A DNA stretch of 64,000 nt from an uncultured Sphingomonadales bacterium (GCA_903832325.1 CAILBC010000028.1:1-64000); one strand, 5' to 3'. Positions 9,076-18,645 are shown, counted from the first letter of the stretch. Notes: generated from the sequence alone by a model not told the origin. Numbers and translations: made by a program.

Positions 9076-10014
9076 TCACGCATGCGGCCGCGCACGCAGC
9101 CTGCGCAGGATCTCGTCCAGAAACAATTGCGTCGGTGTGTCACGCGCGGCCTTTTGGCGGGACAGCAGATAGATATCGTACGACGGTTCGACATCATGCG
9201 GCAGCAGCGCCCACAGCCGGTCGCGCGCGACAAGATCGGCGGCCGCCAGCACCGGCAGAAAGCCCAGCCCCACACCCAGGCTGATCAGCCGCTTTGCCTC
9301 GTGCACGTCTTCGGCCAGGCCATTGACCAGCGTGCCCAGGCCATAACGCTGGCGCAGCCGGGTGATCGTGTCGAGCTCGTCATCGCCGGTCAGCACAAAG
9401 CCCTGGTCGCGCAGATCGCTCAGCCGGGTGACGCGGCTGCCATAGAGCGGGTGATTGCGGTCGCAATAAAGCTGCTGCACTTCGACAAACAGCGGTTCGT
9501 AATTCAGCCCGGCGCGCACGCTGCTGTCAAACCCCACGCCGATTTCGACTTCGCCGCGTTCCAGGCTTTCCAGCACCTGCCGCCAGGGCGAAACGCGCAA
9601 TTCGATCTGGATTGCGGGGTGGCGGCGGCGGAACGTGGCGATGGCTTCATCGAATTCGGGCGACACGATCGAGGAAATCATCTGGATGCGCACCAGCCCT
9701 TCGACCTGCTTCATCGCCTGCGCGACCTGGTGCGGCACCATGCGCGCGGCCTCGAACATGTCATCGCAGATCAGCAGCAGCGCGCGGCCGGCCACGGTCA
9801 ATTCCACCCCGCTGGCCGACCGGCGCAGCAATTGCGTGCCGATGTGATCCTCCAGCCGTTTCAGCGCGACGCTGATCGTGGGCTGCTGGCGATTGAGCTT
9901 TCGCGCGGCGGCGCCGATGCCCCCGGCGCGCACGATTTCGACAAAGGTGCGCAGCAGGTTCCAATCGACCCGCGCGGCAAAATTGCGATCGATACGGACG
10001 GCAGGTTCGGTCAT
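9076..10014 (-). CDS. LysR-family transcriptional regulator
   Basis: This 312-residue regulator has an N-terminal winged helix-turn-helix (about 12-75; FVEIVRAGGIGAAARKLNRQQPTISVALKRLE) and a C-terminal effector-binding domain. I chose ATG 10014; an ATG at 10032 would add six residues, and neither has a strong ribosome site. It lies between the carnitine-degradation genes upstream and the urea transporter/carboxylase genes downstream, all on the minus strand. The LysR-type dyad just after its stop suggests it controls the urea unit; control of the carnitine genes is also possible. The effector is unknown. Confidence 0.88.
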   Translation of the reverse strand: MTEPAVRIDRNFAARVDWNLLRTFVEIVRAGGIGAAARKLNRQQPTISVALKRLEDHIGTQLLRRSASGVELTVAGRALLLICDDMFEAARMVPHQVAQAMKQVEGLVRIQMISSIVSPEFDEAIATFRRRHPAIQIELRVSPWRQVLESLERGEVEIGVGFDSSVRAGLNYEPLFVEVQQLYCDRNHPLYGSRVTRLSDLRDQGFVLTGDDELDTITRLRQRYGLGTLVNGLAEDVHEAKRLISLGVGLGFLPVLAAADLVARDRLWALLPHDVEPSYDIYLLSRQKAARDTPTQLFLDEILRRLRARPHA

Positions 10015-10054
10015 TGCGGCATTCTGGCGCATCGCGCGCGACCACGCCAGACCA

Positions 10055-11095
10055 TCAATCGGGGATCAGCACCATTTTCAGCGCGCCCGCCTCACGCGAA
10101 TCGAACCGGCGATAGGCATCGGGCCCCTGGCTGAGCGGCAGGTGGTGGGTGATATAGCGTTCGGGCCGCAGCCGCCCCGCCTGCACCAGCGCAAACAGCG
10201 CGGGCAGTTCCTCGGGCACCGAACACGTCCCGGTGCGGAAGGTCAGCCCGGCGCCAAACGCGCGTTCCAGCGGAAAGGCATAACGGCGCGATTGCTGCAC
10301 CCCGATCACCGATACCGTGCCGCGCCGCGTGACCAGCCGCAGCGCCAGATCGACCGTCGCGTCCGATCCCACCGCCTCTACCACGCAATCGAGCTTGCGC
10401 CCCCTGGTCGCTTCGCGGATCATGTCTGCGGCCGCGTCGGGGTGCAGTGCAATCGCCCCGCCCTGCGCCGCAATTGCGCGCCGTTCGGCCACAGGATCGA
10501 TCGCATAGACCACTTGCGCGCCCATGATCCACGCGGCATCGACAGCCATCAGCCCGATCGGCCCCAGCCCGATCACCGCCACGCTCGATCCCGGGCGGAT
10601 ATCGGCCTGGCGCGCGCCGAACCAGGCGGTGGCCATGGCATCGGTCAGCAACAGCGCCTGATCCTCGCTGACGCCATCGGGGATCGGCACCGCGTTCATA
10701 TCGGCAGCGGGCACGCGAAACGCCTCGGCCTGCACGCCCTGCAACTGGCTGGACAGGCCGTAGCAGGCCATGGCATTGTTTTCACAGGCAAAGACCTGGC
10801 CGCGCAGGCATGGCCCGCAGGCGCCGCAGCCAACCGCGGCGGGCACCATCACCCGGTCGCCCACTTTCACCCGCGTCACCGCGCGCCCGGTTTCAACCAC
10901 TTCGCCGACCGCTTCGTGCCCCACGCAAAAGCCGATGTCTTCGGAAAACCCGTGCCCGTGCCAGATGTGCAGATCACTGCCGCAGATCGAACAGCCGGTC
11001 ATGCGCACGATCGCGTCGCGATCGCTGTGCAGGCGCGGGTCCTCCATGCTTTCGTGCCGGATATCGCGCGCACCGTAATAGCGCAGGGCCTTCAT
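10055..11095 (-). CDS. Zinc-dependent medium-chain alcohol dehydrogenase
   Basis: This 346-residue NAD(P)-dependent MDR enzyme shows the catalytic zinc motif GHEAVGEV and the structural zinc cysteines in CGACGPCLRGQVFAC. The Rossmann motif is GLGPIG, within VAVIGLGPIGLMAVDAAW. The length fits the threonine/glycerol dehydrogenase-like group. It lies in the carnitine unit, 28 bp after the SDR gene. The natural substrate cannot be read from the sequence; a hydroxylated intermediate or side product of quaternary-amine metabolism is a guess from context. Confidence 0.85.
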   Translation of the reverse strand: MKALRYYGARDIRHESMEDPRLHSDRDAIVRMTGCSICGSDLHIWHGHGFSEDIGFCVGHEAVGEVVETGRAVTRVKVGDRVMVPAAVGCGACGPCLRGQVFACENNAMACYGLSSQLQGVQAEAFRVPAADMNAVPIPDGVSEDQALLLTDAMATAWFGARQADIRPGSSVAVIGLGPIGLMAVDAAWIMGAQVVYAIDPVAERRAIAAQGGAIALHPDAAADMIREATRGRKLDCVVEAVGSDATVDLALRLVTRRGTVSVIGVQQSRRYAFPLERAFGAGLTFRTGTCSVPEELPALFALVQAGRLRPERYITHHLPLSQGPDAYRRFDSREAGALKMVLIPD

Positions 11096-11123
11096 CGTCC
11101 GATCCCCTTGTGGCGGATGTGCC

Positions 11124-11864
11124 TCATAGCGTCAGGCCGCCATCGACCACCAGCGTCTGCCCGGTAACATAGGCCGCCAATGGCGAGGCGAGAAACAGCG
11201 CCACCCCGGCCATGTCGGCCGGCGTGCCCAATCGTCCTTGCGGAATGCGCGCAATCGCGCCGGCCAGCCGTTCGGGGTGCTGCGTGGTCACTTTGGTCAG
11301 CTTGGTATCGACCAGCCCCGGCGCCAGCCCGTTGACGCGGATGCCTTCGCCCGCCAGCGCATGGCCCAGCGTGCGCGTCAGGCTGATCGCGCCCGCCTTT
11401 GATGCGGCATAGGCCGGATTGCCGATATTGGCGCCAAACCCGGCAACCGAACTCACAATGATCACCGACCCCCGGCTGGCCGCCAGATCGGCGCGGAACC
11501 GCATCGCGCAATGCATCACGCTGTCCAGGTTCACCGCCATGACCTGGTCCCAGCCGGGCCGCGCGAATTCGCCGCGTTTGTAAACGACCGTGCCCTGGCA
11601 CAGCACCAGCACGTCCAGCCCGCCCGCAAAGGGCGCCGGCGCCGCCGCAATCGCATCGGGATCGGCCATGTTGACTTGTGCATAGCCCAGCCCGGCCAGA
11701 TCGCTGCCTTTGGCCGGGTCATAATCGCGGGCACAGGCCCGCGTGCCCCACACATGAACGTGCGCGCCGCGCGCCACAAAGGCGCGGGCAATGCCATTGC
11801 CGATGCCGCTCGACCCGCCAACGACCAGCACGCGCCGCCCGCCAAAATCGGTATCGTCGATCAT
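11124..11864 (-). CDS. Short-chain dehydrogenase/reductase
   Basis: This 246-residue SDR has the cofactor motif GGSSGIGNGIA near the N-terminus, the catalytic Tyr-Lys in AYAASKAG, and the NGLAPGLVDT segment after it. I start at ATG 11864, preceded by a purine-rich GGGAGAGG; an ATG at 11894 is less likely. It follows the carnitine dehydrogenase fusion in the same direction. An SDR-type D-carnitine dehydrogenase feeding the same 3-dehydrocarnitine pool would fit the context, but this is inference only. Confidence 0.85.
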   Translation of the reverse strand: MIDDTDFGGRRVLVVGGSSGIGNGIARAFVARGAHVHVWGTRACARDYDPAKGSDLAGLGYAQVNMADPDAIAAAPAPFAGGLDVLVLCQGTVVYKRGEFARPGWDQVMAVNLDSVMHCAMRFRADLAASRGSVIIVSSVAGFGANIGNPAYAASKAGAISLTRTLGHALAGEGIRVNGLAPGLVDTKLTKVTTQHPERLAGAIARIPQGRLGTPADMAGVALFLASPLAAYVTGQTLVVDGGLTL

Positions 11865-11928
11865 CCCCGCCTCTCCCGCTGGCCGGTTCGCCATCGGCAG
11901 CGGTTATGCGGGGCCCGCGCGGCTGCGG

Positions 11929-13437
11929 TCAAGCCTGCCGGGCCGGCAATCCAATGCTGCGCCCGGCCGCATCGGGGCGCGCAAGCCCGGCCTGCGCCGC
12001 AGCCAGCGCGGCCACCGCATCGGCCACGGCGGGCAGCATCGGGGCCGCGCGTTCGGCCGCAGCATCGACATGGACCAGCATGTGTTCGGCCGTGGCGATC
12101 ACGCCGCCATCGCCGCCGGTCATGGTGTGAAACACGTGCAACCGCCTGGCATCGGCACCCAGCACCTGGGTGGTCACGCGCAGCGCTTCGCCCAGCCGCG
12201 CCTGGCCGAGGTGGCGCAAGTGGCTTTCCACGGTGTAAAACGAATGGCCGCCGGCCACATAGTCCGCGCCCGCGCCGATCTGTGCCAGCAGCACGTCGGT
12301 CGTATCGCCAAACACCTTGAGATAGGCCCATTCGGTCATGTGGCCGTTGTAATCGATCCACCCCGCATCGACCCGCGTGGCCAGCAGCACCGGCGCGCCA
12401 TCAATGACTGAGACAGGCCCGGCTGAGACAGGCCCGGCTGCCGCAGCCGCCTGCGCCGCCAGCCGGTCGGCATAAGCGCCCAGCGTCGCCCCGGCGGCAA
12501 AATCATTGGCGCGCAGCGCGGTCATCACGTCGACCAGGCAATCATCGCGTTTCTGTTCGTATGCGCGCAGGCCGATGCCCGCCGCCTGGTCGTCGGACTG
12601 TTGCGCCACCCGGTCGGTCAGCTCATCGGTCAGCTCGCAGGCGACCAGCTTTGTCCACGGCAGTTTCAGCGCCGGGCCGAACTGCGCCAGGAAATGGCGC
12701 ATGCCCGCTTCGCCGCCGGCCAGCCGATACGTCAGGAACGTGCCCATGAACGACCAGCGCAGCCCCGCGCCATAGCGGATCGCATCATCGATTTCGGCGG
12801 TGGTGGCCACACCATCGTTGACCAGCCACAGCGCCTCGCGCCACAGCGCCTCAAGCAGGCGATCGGCGATGAAGCCGTCGATTTCCACGCGCACCTGCAA
12901 CGGCTGCATGCCGCAGGCGGTGTAAAGCGCGGTGGCCAGCGCCTTGGTTTGCGCCGTGGTGGCATCCCCGCCGCAAATTTCCACCAGCGGCAACAGATAG
13001 ACCGGATTGAACGGGTGCCCGACGACAAAGCGCCCGGGATGCGCCATCGCGGCCTGCAACCGGCTGGGCAAAAGGCCGGATGTGGACGATGCGATCACCG
13101 CATCGGGCCGCGCCGCCGCCTCGATTTCGCCCAGCACGCGGATTTTCAGCGTTTCGATTTCGGGCAGGCTTTCCTGGATGAAATCGGCATCGGCCACCGC
13201 ATCGGCCAGGCTGGTGGCGATATGCACCGTGCCTTCGCGCGGCAGCAGCGCGCCGAGCATGCGCGTCTGCGCACGCCGCGCGTTGTCCAGCACCGCAGCC
13301 ACTTTGCGCCCGGTTTCAGGATCGGGATCGTACAACCGCACGTCATGCCCGGCGAGCGCAAAGCGCGCCGCCCAGCCCGCGCCGATCACGCCGGCGCCGA
13401 TCAACCCGATGCTGCGGATGCTGAAGGTTTCGGTCAT
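11929..13437 (-). CDS. lcdH: L-carnitine dehydrogenase fused to betainyl-CoA thioesterase
   Basis: The 502-residue protein joins two activities. Residues about 1-330 are a 3-hydroxyacyl-CoA dehydrogenase-type enzyme (GAGVIGAGW Rossmann motif; GHPFNPVYLLP around the catalytic His) matching carnitine 3-dehydrogenase, which oxidises L-carnitine to 3-dehydrocarnitine with NAD. Residues about 350-490 are a hotdog thioesterase (DYNGHMTEWAYLKVF) that would hydrolyse betainyl-CoA to glycine betaine. A low-complexity Ala/Gly linker with a repeated AGPVS motif joins them. The ATG lies 2 bp beyond the BKACE stop, whose product supplies the second domain, so the fusion brackets the BKACE step. Confidence 0.88.
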   Translation of the reverse strand: MTETFSIRSIGLIGAGVIGAGWAARFALAGHDVRLYDPDPETGRKVAAVLDNARRAQTRMLGALLPREGTVHIATSLADAVADADFIQESLPEIETLKIRVLGEIEAAARPDAVIASSTSGLLPSRLQAAMAHPGRFVVGHPFNPVYLLPLVEICGGDATTAQTKALATALYTACGMQPLQVRVEIDGFIADRLLEALWREALWLVNDGVATTAEIDDAIRYGAGLRWSFMGTFLTYRLAGGEAGMRHFLAQFGPALKLPWTKLVACELTDELTDRVAQQSDDQAAGIGLRAYEQKRDDCLVDVMTALRANDFAAGATLGAYADRLAAQAAAAAGPVSAGPVSVIDGAPVLLATRVDAGWIDYNGHMTEWAYLKVFGDTTDVLLAQIGAGADYVAGGHSFYTVESHLRHLGQARLGEALRVTTQVLGADARRLHVFHTMTGGDGGVIATAEHMLVHVDAAAERAAPMLPAVADAVAALAAAQAGLARPDAAGRSIGLPARQA

Positions 13438-13439
13438 GA

Positions 13440-14336
13440 TCAGCCCCAGCGCTTGGTCAGCTTGAGCTTTTCGCGCACTTCGGCCGGGCCGAGCAGGCGC
13501 GCGCCCATGCCTTCGAGGATCAGCCTGGCGCGTTCCACCAGTTGCCCGTTGCTGGCCAGCTGCCCGCGCCCGAGATAGAGATTGTCCTCCAGCCCGACGC
13601 GCACATTGCCCCCGGCCAGCGCCGCCATCGCGACATAGGGCATCTGCATCCGCCCGATCGAAAAGCCGCTGAAAACTGCCCCGGCGGGGATCTGGTGGAC
13701 CATCGCCATTGTCGTCAGCGCATCATCGGGCGCGCCATAGGGGATGCCCATGCACAGCTGGATCATCACCGGATCGTCCAGCAGGCCTTCCTTGATCAGC
13801 TGCTTCACGAACACCAGGTGGCCGGTATCGAACACTTCGAGTTCGGGCCGCACGCCCAGTTCCTGAATGCGGCGCGCCATTGTGCGCAGCATGCCGGGCG
13901 TGTTGGTCATCACATAATCGCCCGCGGCAAAGTTCATCGTGCCGCAATCGATCGTGCAGATTTCGGGCAGCAGTTCCTCGACATGGACCACGCGTTCCAG
14001 CGGGCCAACCATGTCGGTGCCGGCCGGATCGAGCGGCAGCGGATTTTCGCCAGGGCCAAACACGATATCGCCGCCCATGCCGCAGGTCAGATTGATGATC
14101 ACGTCCTTGCCGGAATCGCGAATGCGATCGACCACTTCGCGATAGAGCTTCGGATCGCGCGTGCCTTTGCCCGTTTCCGGGTCGCGCACGTGGATATGGG
14201 CGATTGCCGCGCCGGCATCGGCCGCATCGATCGCGGCGGCGGCGATCTGCTTTGGGGTGATCGGCAGATCGGGATGCTTGTCGGCGGTTTCGCCCGAGCC
14301 GGTCACGGCGCAGGTGATGAAGGGTTCAAAGTTCAT
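13440..14336 (-). CDS. Beta-keto acid cleavage enzyme (dehydrocarnitine:acetyl-CoA)
   Basis: This 298-residue DUF849/BKACE protein has the zinc ligands His47 and His49 (AHIHVRDP) and a conserved Glu in GLEDN near 243. The family condenses a beta-keto acid with acetyl-CoA to give acetoacetate and a new acyl-CoA. Next to carnitine dehydrogenase-thioesterase, the substrate is almost certainly 3-dehydrocarnitine and the product betainyl-CoA. It is the first gene of the minus-strand carnitine unit and has its own 148-bp upstream region with a putative activator site at 14406-14434. Confidence 0.9.
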   Translation of the reverse strand: MNFEPFITCAVTGSGETADKHPDLPITPKQIAAAAIDAADAGAAIAHIHVRDPETGKGTRDPKLYREVVDRIRDSGKDVIINLTCGMGGDIVFGPGENPLPLDPAGTDMVGPLERVVHVEELLPEICTIDCGTMNFAAGDYVMTNTPGMLRTMARRIQELGVRPELEVFDTGHLVFVKQLIKEGLLDDPVMIQLCMGIPYGAPDDALTTMAMVHQIPAGAVFSGFSIGRMQMPYVAMAALAGGNVRVGLEDNLYLGRGQLASNGQLVERARLILEGMGARLLGPAEVREKLKLTKRWG

Positions 14337-14405
14337 GGGTGCTGTCCGTCCTGGGATCGTGTGCGCAAAGGATAAGCCGATATGACCCCCGAAAGCGACG
14401 TTTTA

Positions 14406-14434
14406 CGAAACATCGCACTCTTTTTGCGACATCG
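14406..14434 (-). promoter_or_regulatory. Putative activator site upstream of BKACE
   Basis: Read on the minus strand, CGATGTCGCAA (14434-14424) is followed by CGATGTTTCG (14415-14406). The block matches the duplicated GCAATGTCGCAA site upstream of tmpA (24549-24581) in sequence, orientation toward the gene and distance to the start codon (about 70-100 bp against 113-145 bp). The GlxA-type AraC regulator at 23419-24435 is the likely binder. Confidence 0.5.
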
Positions 14435-14454
14435 GCAGGATAGCTCCAACGACA

Positions 14455-14487
14455 GGCCGGTATCTGGCCGGCATCTGGCCGGTATCA
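14455..14487. repeat. Three 11-bp tandem units over a stop codon
   Basis: GGCCGGTATCT, GGCCGGCATCT and GGCCGGTATCA run head to tail. The last unit contains the stop codon of the NRPS-like gene (TCA on plus, 14485-14487). No function is evident. Confidence 0.7.
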
Positions 14488-17400
14488 GGCCATTTCGGGC
14501 CCGATCGCGCGCGACGGCACCCCCTGATAGCGCAGATGCGGCAGCAGGTGTTCGCGTTTCATCACCACGCTGTTGGCGCCCAGATGCGTGCCTTCTGCAA
14601 TCACTGCGCCATACAGCGGCACTGTGCCGCGTGACAGCGTTGCGCCCGCGCCGATGCGCACCCGATCAACCTTCAGCACGCGATCTTCGAACGTGTGCGC
14701 CTGGAACATCGCGCTGACCGTGGCGCCATCGCCGATTTCGATCATGTCGGGATCGACCACCTGGGCAAATTGCGGCCCCAGCACCGCGCGCCGCCCGATT
14801 TTCAGCCCCATCGCGCGCAAATAGACGGGCAGCAGGAATGTGCCATCGAGCCGCCGCAGCGTGGCCGCGGCATAGCGTGCCCAGGCCACATAGACATAGT
14901 CCCAGCGGCTGCACCAGCACGACCACAGCGCGTGCTGCCCCGGGCGCACGCGCCCGATCAGCACCCATTTGAGCGCCAGCACCGCAAGGCACAGCGCCAC
15001 CAGCGGCATCAGCGTAACCACAGGGATCACCACCAGCGCATAGACCAGCGGCGATGTCGCACCCTGCCCCATGGTCAGCGCCATGAACCACAGCGCGGTC
15101 AATACCACCGGCAGCACCGGCAGGACGAACCGCGCCGCCTCCCAGAACAGGCGATTGGCATAACGCAGCATATCGGGTTCGAGCGTGAGCCGGCGATCGA
15201 CCACCACCACTTCGCGGCGCGGCAGATCGAACGCGGGATGGCCAAAGCGCGATTGCCCCGAAACGATGTCTGCCGCCCTGGCCACGGTGGCAATGCCGAT
15301 CAGGATATCATCGGGCAGATGTTCGCCCGGCGGAATGACCACGTGGTTGCCCAGAAACGTCGCGCGGCCCAGCCGCGTGTGGCCCAGCCGCACCGTGCCG
15401 CCGCGCACCGTGCCACCGCCAAGATAAATGCCATCGGCAAAAAAGGTTTCCGCGCCGATTGATACCAGTTCGGGCACGACATCGATGATCGTGCTGATTT
15501 CGCACGATTTGCCGATGTCCATTCCCGCCAGCCGCAGCCAGCGCGGCCAGAACAGCGTGCCGGTCAGCCATTCGCCCGACAGCGTGAGCAGCCCCGCCTT
15601 CAGCCAGGCGCGCAAATAGGCCAGGCTCCAGCGCGAATGGAGCCCGGGGCGCACCGGCCCCATCAGCCGCATCAGCACCGCGCTCCACACCAGCGTAACC
15701 GGCAGCGACAGCACCGTCACCACCAGCACCACCGCGCCGGCGCGCGTGAAAAACGTGGGGTGCCACGCCCAGCGCCAGACATCGGCCGCGCGCGTGCCGG
15801 TGGCCAGGCACAGCCCCAGCGCCAGCACCTGCGCCGGGATGGCCGCGGCAAAGGCCAGGCCCGCCTCACCCAGCATGGCCAGCATGTCCCACAGCCAGTG
15901 CGGCAGCGCGTCGCCCGGCGCGGCGGGCATGGCCGGGGCCTGTCCCGCCGTGCGCGCCGGCACGCCATCCCAGATTTCGCCATCGGGCACTGCCATGCCG
16001 GGGTTCAGCACCGACAGCGCGGTCAGCACGCTGCCCCGGCCCATGCGGCACCAGCCGCCGATGCCCGCGCGCGTCATCAGCGCGGCGCCCTGGTCGAGCA
16101 CGATCGGGCCGATCACCACATCGCCGCGATCGAGATCGGCCAGCCCGATCATCGCATCCTGCCCGATCGCCACATCGTCGCCAATATCGAGCAGATCCCA
16201 GCCGCCACGCGCCAGATCGACCCCGCGATGGATATGCACCCCGCGCCCGATGCGCGCGCCCAGCGCGCGCAGGATCGCCTGCTGCAAGCCCGATCCCTGC
16301 AACAGCGGCCAGGGGATCAGCCGCGCCGCCGCCACCACCATCCAGTGGCGCAGATACCAGCCGCTCCACACCCGCGCGCGGATCGGGCGATAGCGGCCGA
16401 TCAGCAGCCGCTTGACCAGAACCGCAAACGCCACCGACGCCGGCACATAGACCACCAGCACGCCAATCGCGATCAACGGCGCGGCCAGCACCAGCCCCAC
16501 CGGGCCGAGTGCAGCGTAAAGCGAAGGCAGCACGCGAAAGCCCAGCGCCCAGGCCAGCCAGCCACCGATGGCAAGCTCCACCGCCAGCCACGCCATCTGC
16601 ACCACGCCGGCCAGAACCGGGCGGATCGTGCCGACCCGCGGCTGGTCAAGTTCGGCAGGAGGGGCGGCTTCGGCTTCACCGCTGCTGCCTTCGAACAGGC
16701 CATGCGCCTGCCGCGCCAGCGCGCGCACGGTGCGCGCCTCGTATATATCGCTGACGGTGACCCATTGCGTGCGCGGATCATCGCGCAACAGCGTGACCAG
16801 CAGCGCCGCGCTGAGCGAATCACCGCCCAGATCGGCAAAGAAATCATCCTCCACCGAAACCCCGCCGGCAATCCCTTTGGGTCGTTGCAGGATATCGGCC
16901 ATGGCCGTGGCCAGCAGCGTTTCCAGTTCGCCGTTTGGCGCAATTTTCGCGCGTGCACCGGTGGAGGGTGGCAAAGCCAGTTGCGGCAGGCGCGCCCGAT
17001 CGAGCTTTCCGCCCATCGTGGTCGGCAATTCGGCAATCACCCCGATCTGCACCGGCACCATATAGGCGGGCAAATGCTTGGCGAGCGCGGCGCGCAGCCA
17101 TTCCGGCTCGGGCGGGCGCGCAGGATTGGCGGGCACGATGAACGCGACCAGTTCGCTGCCCGCGCCCGAAGGCTGCATCCGGCAGGCCGCGGCACGCACC
17201 CCGCCCAGCGCCGCCAGCCGCGTTTCAATCTCACCCAGTTCGACGCGATAGCCGCGGATCTTGACCTGGGCATCGATCCGCCCGTGGTAGAAGAACACGC
17301 CATCGGCATCGCAATCGACCAGATCGCCGGTGCGATAGATCCGCCCCAGCCGCGGGTGATCGACAAACTTTTCCGCCGTCAGATCGTCGCGATGGCGATA

Positions 17401-18645
17401 TCCGCGCGCCACCCCTGCGCCGCCGATGCACAATTCGCCGCGTTCACCGGGCGCCACTTCGTTCAACGCATCATCCAGCGCCCAGGCCATCATCCCCGGC
17501 ACCGGCCGGCCGATGCCCACCGGCCGGCCCGGCACGACATCGCAGCGCAGGCACGTCACCGCGCATTCGGTCGGGCCATAGCCATTGACCATGCGCCGCC
17601 CGGCCGCCCACAGATCGGCGAGATCCTGCGGCAGCGCCTCACCACCGACATAGAGCAGCCGCAGATCGGGCAGCGCGGCCTGCGGATCGGGGCAGCCCGA
17701 ACTGCGCAGCAGCGTGGGCGGCGGGCAGAACACCGTCACGCGTTCATCGCGCAACCAACCGATCACATCGGGGCCCAGCCGCGCGGCGTGATCGTCCATC
17801 ACCACCAGCGTCGCCCCGCAGGACAAGGCCAGCCACATTTCCTCCAGCGAGGAATCATAGGCGGTGGACGATCCCTGCACCACGCGATCGCCCGGGCCCA
17901 AGGCAAATTCGGCAATGTCTGTCGCGATCAGATTGGCAATGTTGCGATGTTCGATCTGCACGCCCTTGGGCTTGCCCGTGGTGCCCGAGGTATAGATCAC
18001 ATAAGCCAGCCGCGACGGCGCCAGCGCATCAGGCGCTGGCAGATCAGGGGGCAGATCGGGGGGCAAATCCGGGGGCAAATCCGGGGGCAAATCGGGCGGC
18101 AGGGCCGCCGCCAGCGCCGCCACGTCGATCAGCATTCCGGCTCCAAACCCGGTCGGCTCGTGCGCCAGCCGGTCCAGCCGGGCCAGGCCCTCGGCATCGG
18201 CCAGAATCGCCACCGGCGCGGCATCGGCAATGATTTCGCCCATGCGATCATCGGGAAACGCCGGATCGAGGCAAGTGAACGCGCCGCCCGCCTTCAGCAC
18301 GGCGATCTGCGCGGCATAAAGCAGGGGCGTGGTGCGCGCGATCAGCAGCGCCACCACCGCCTCGCCCGTGATGCGCCCGACCAGCCCGCGCGCGATCCGC
18401 GTCGACAGGGCATCGAGTTCGCCATAGGTCAGCGTCTGGCGGTCCGGCCGGCCCCGCCCCGGCGGCACATCGATCGCCACGCCCGCCGGATCGTGCGCCA
18501 GCGGCGCATCCAGAAAGGCGTGCAGCAGCGCAGCACGCGCGGCCTGCCCGCCCGGAACAGGAAAATCGCCCGGAACAGGAAAATCGCCTGAACCTGGGGC
18601 CGGAAAATCGCCCGAACCTGAGGCCGGAAAATCGACTGTGTTCAT
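14485..18645 (-). CDS. Pls/PosA-family NRPS-like synthetase with membrane acyltransferase-like domains
   Basis: This 1386-residue protein has one adenylation domain (YTSGTTGKPKG about 215; NGYGPTE; YRTGDL; GYRVELGEIE; GGKLDR) and one carrier domain (LGGDSL, Ser about 605). A long C-terminal part follows with several membrane segments and left-handed beta-helix hexapeptide repeats (for example IGRGVHIHRGVDL). This is the Pls-like layout (TIGR02353) of epsilon-poly-lysine synthetase and relatives. By eye the pocket has Asp235 and Glu239 (GrsA numbering), as in Lys/Orn-type codes, but Glu may be general in this family. I start at ATG 18645; upstream in-frame codons are less likely. The product is unknown. 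Confidence 0.82.
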   Translation of the reverse strand: MNTVDFPASGSGDFPAPGSGDFPVPGDFPVPGGQAARAALLHAFLDAPLAHDPAGVAIDVPPGRGRPDRQTLTYGELDALSTRIARGLVGRITGEAVVALLIARTTPLLYAAQIAVLKAGGAFTCLDPAFPDDRMGEIIADAAPVAILADAEGLARLDRLAHEPTGFGAGMLIDVAALAAALPPDLPPDLPPDLPPDLPPDLPAPDALAPSRLAYVIYTSGTTGKPKGVQIEHRNIANLIATDIAEFALGPGDRVVQGSSTAYDSSLEEMWLALSCGATLVVMDDHAARLGPDVIGWLRDERVTVFCPPPTLLRSSGCPDPQAALPDLRLLYVGGEALPQDLADLWAAGRRMVNGYGPTECAVTCLRCDVVPGRPVGIGRPVPGMMAWALDDALNEVAPGERGELCIGGAGVARGYRHRDDLTAEKFVDHPRLGRIYRTGDLVDCDADGVFFYHGRIDAQVKIRGYRVELGEIETRLAALGGVRAAACRMQPSGAGSELVAFIVPANPARPPEPEWLRAALAKHLPAYMVPVQIGVIAELPTTMGGKLDRARLPQLALPPSTGARAKIAPNGELETLLATAMADILQRPKGIAGGVSVEDDFFADLGGDSLSAALLVTLLRDDPRTQWVTVSDIYEARTVRALARQAHGLFEGSSGEAEAAPPAELDQPRVGTIRPVLAGVVQMAWLAVELAIGGWLAWALGFRVLPSLYAALGPVGLVLAAPLIAIGVLVVYVPASVAFAVLVKRLLIGRYRPIRARVWSGWYLRHWMVVAAARLIPWPLLQGSGLQQAILRALGARIGRGVHIHRGVDLARGGWDLLDIGDDVAIGQDAMIGLADLDRGDVVIGPIVLDQGAALMTRAGIGGWCRMGRGSVLTALSVLNPGMAVPDGEIWDGVPARTAGQAPAMPAAPGDALPHWLWDMLAMLGEAGLAFAAAIPAQVLALGLCLATGTRAADVWRWAWHPTFFTRAGAVVLVVTVLSLPVTLVWSAVLMRLMGPVRPGLHSRWSLAYLRAWLKAGLLTLSGEWLTGTLFWPRWLRLAGMDIGKSCEISTIIDVVPELVSIGAETFFADGIYLGGGTVRGGTVRLGHTRLGRATFLGNHVVIPPGEHLPDDILIGIATVARAADIVSGQSRFGHPAFDLPRREVVVVDRRLTLEPDMLRYANRLFWEAARFVLPVLPVVLTALWFMALTMGQGATSPLVYALVVIPVVTLMPLVALCLAVLALKWVLIGRVRPGQHALWSCWCSRWDYVYVAWARYAAATLRRLDGTFLLPVYLRAMGLKIGRRAVLGPQFAQVVDPDMIEIGDGATVSAMFQAHTFEDRVLKVDRVRIGAGATLSRGTVPLYGAVIAEGTHLGANSVVMKREHLLPHLRYQGVPSRAIGPEMA
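18040..18099. repeat. Five 12-bp units in the NRPS-like gene
   Basis: Five direct 12-bp units (consensus CAAATCCGGGGG on plus) encode LPPD repeats at residues about 182-202 of the NRPS-like protein, between the N-terminal part of the adenylation domain and its SGTTG motif. They look like recent slippage in a surface loop. Confidence 0.85.
18553..18632. repeat. 15/18-bp units at the NRPS-like N-terminus
   Basis: Four degenerate units encode GDFP(A/V)PG motifs in the first 33 residues of the NRPS-like protein, before the adenylation fold starts. This is a low-complexity N-terminal tail in the same gene as the LPPD array. Confidence 0.75.

Noticed and set aside
15637..18591. 984-codon plus-strand frame antisense to the NRPS-like gene
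   Set aside because: Low-complexity His/Gln/Arg composition, while the opposite strand has all adenylation motifs.
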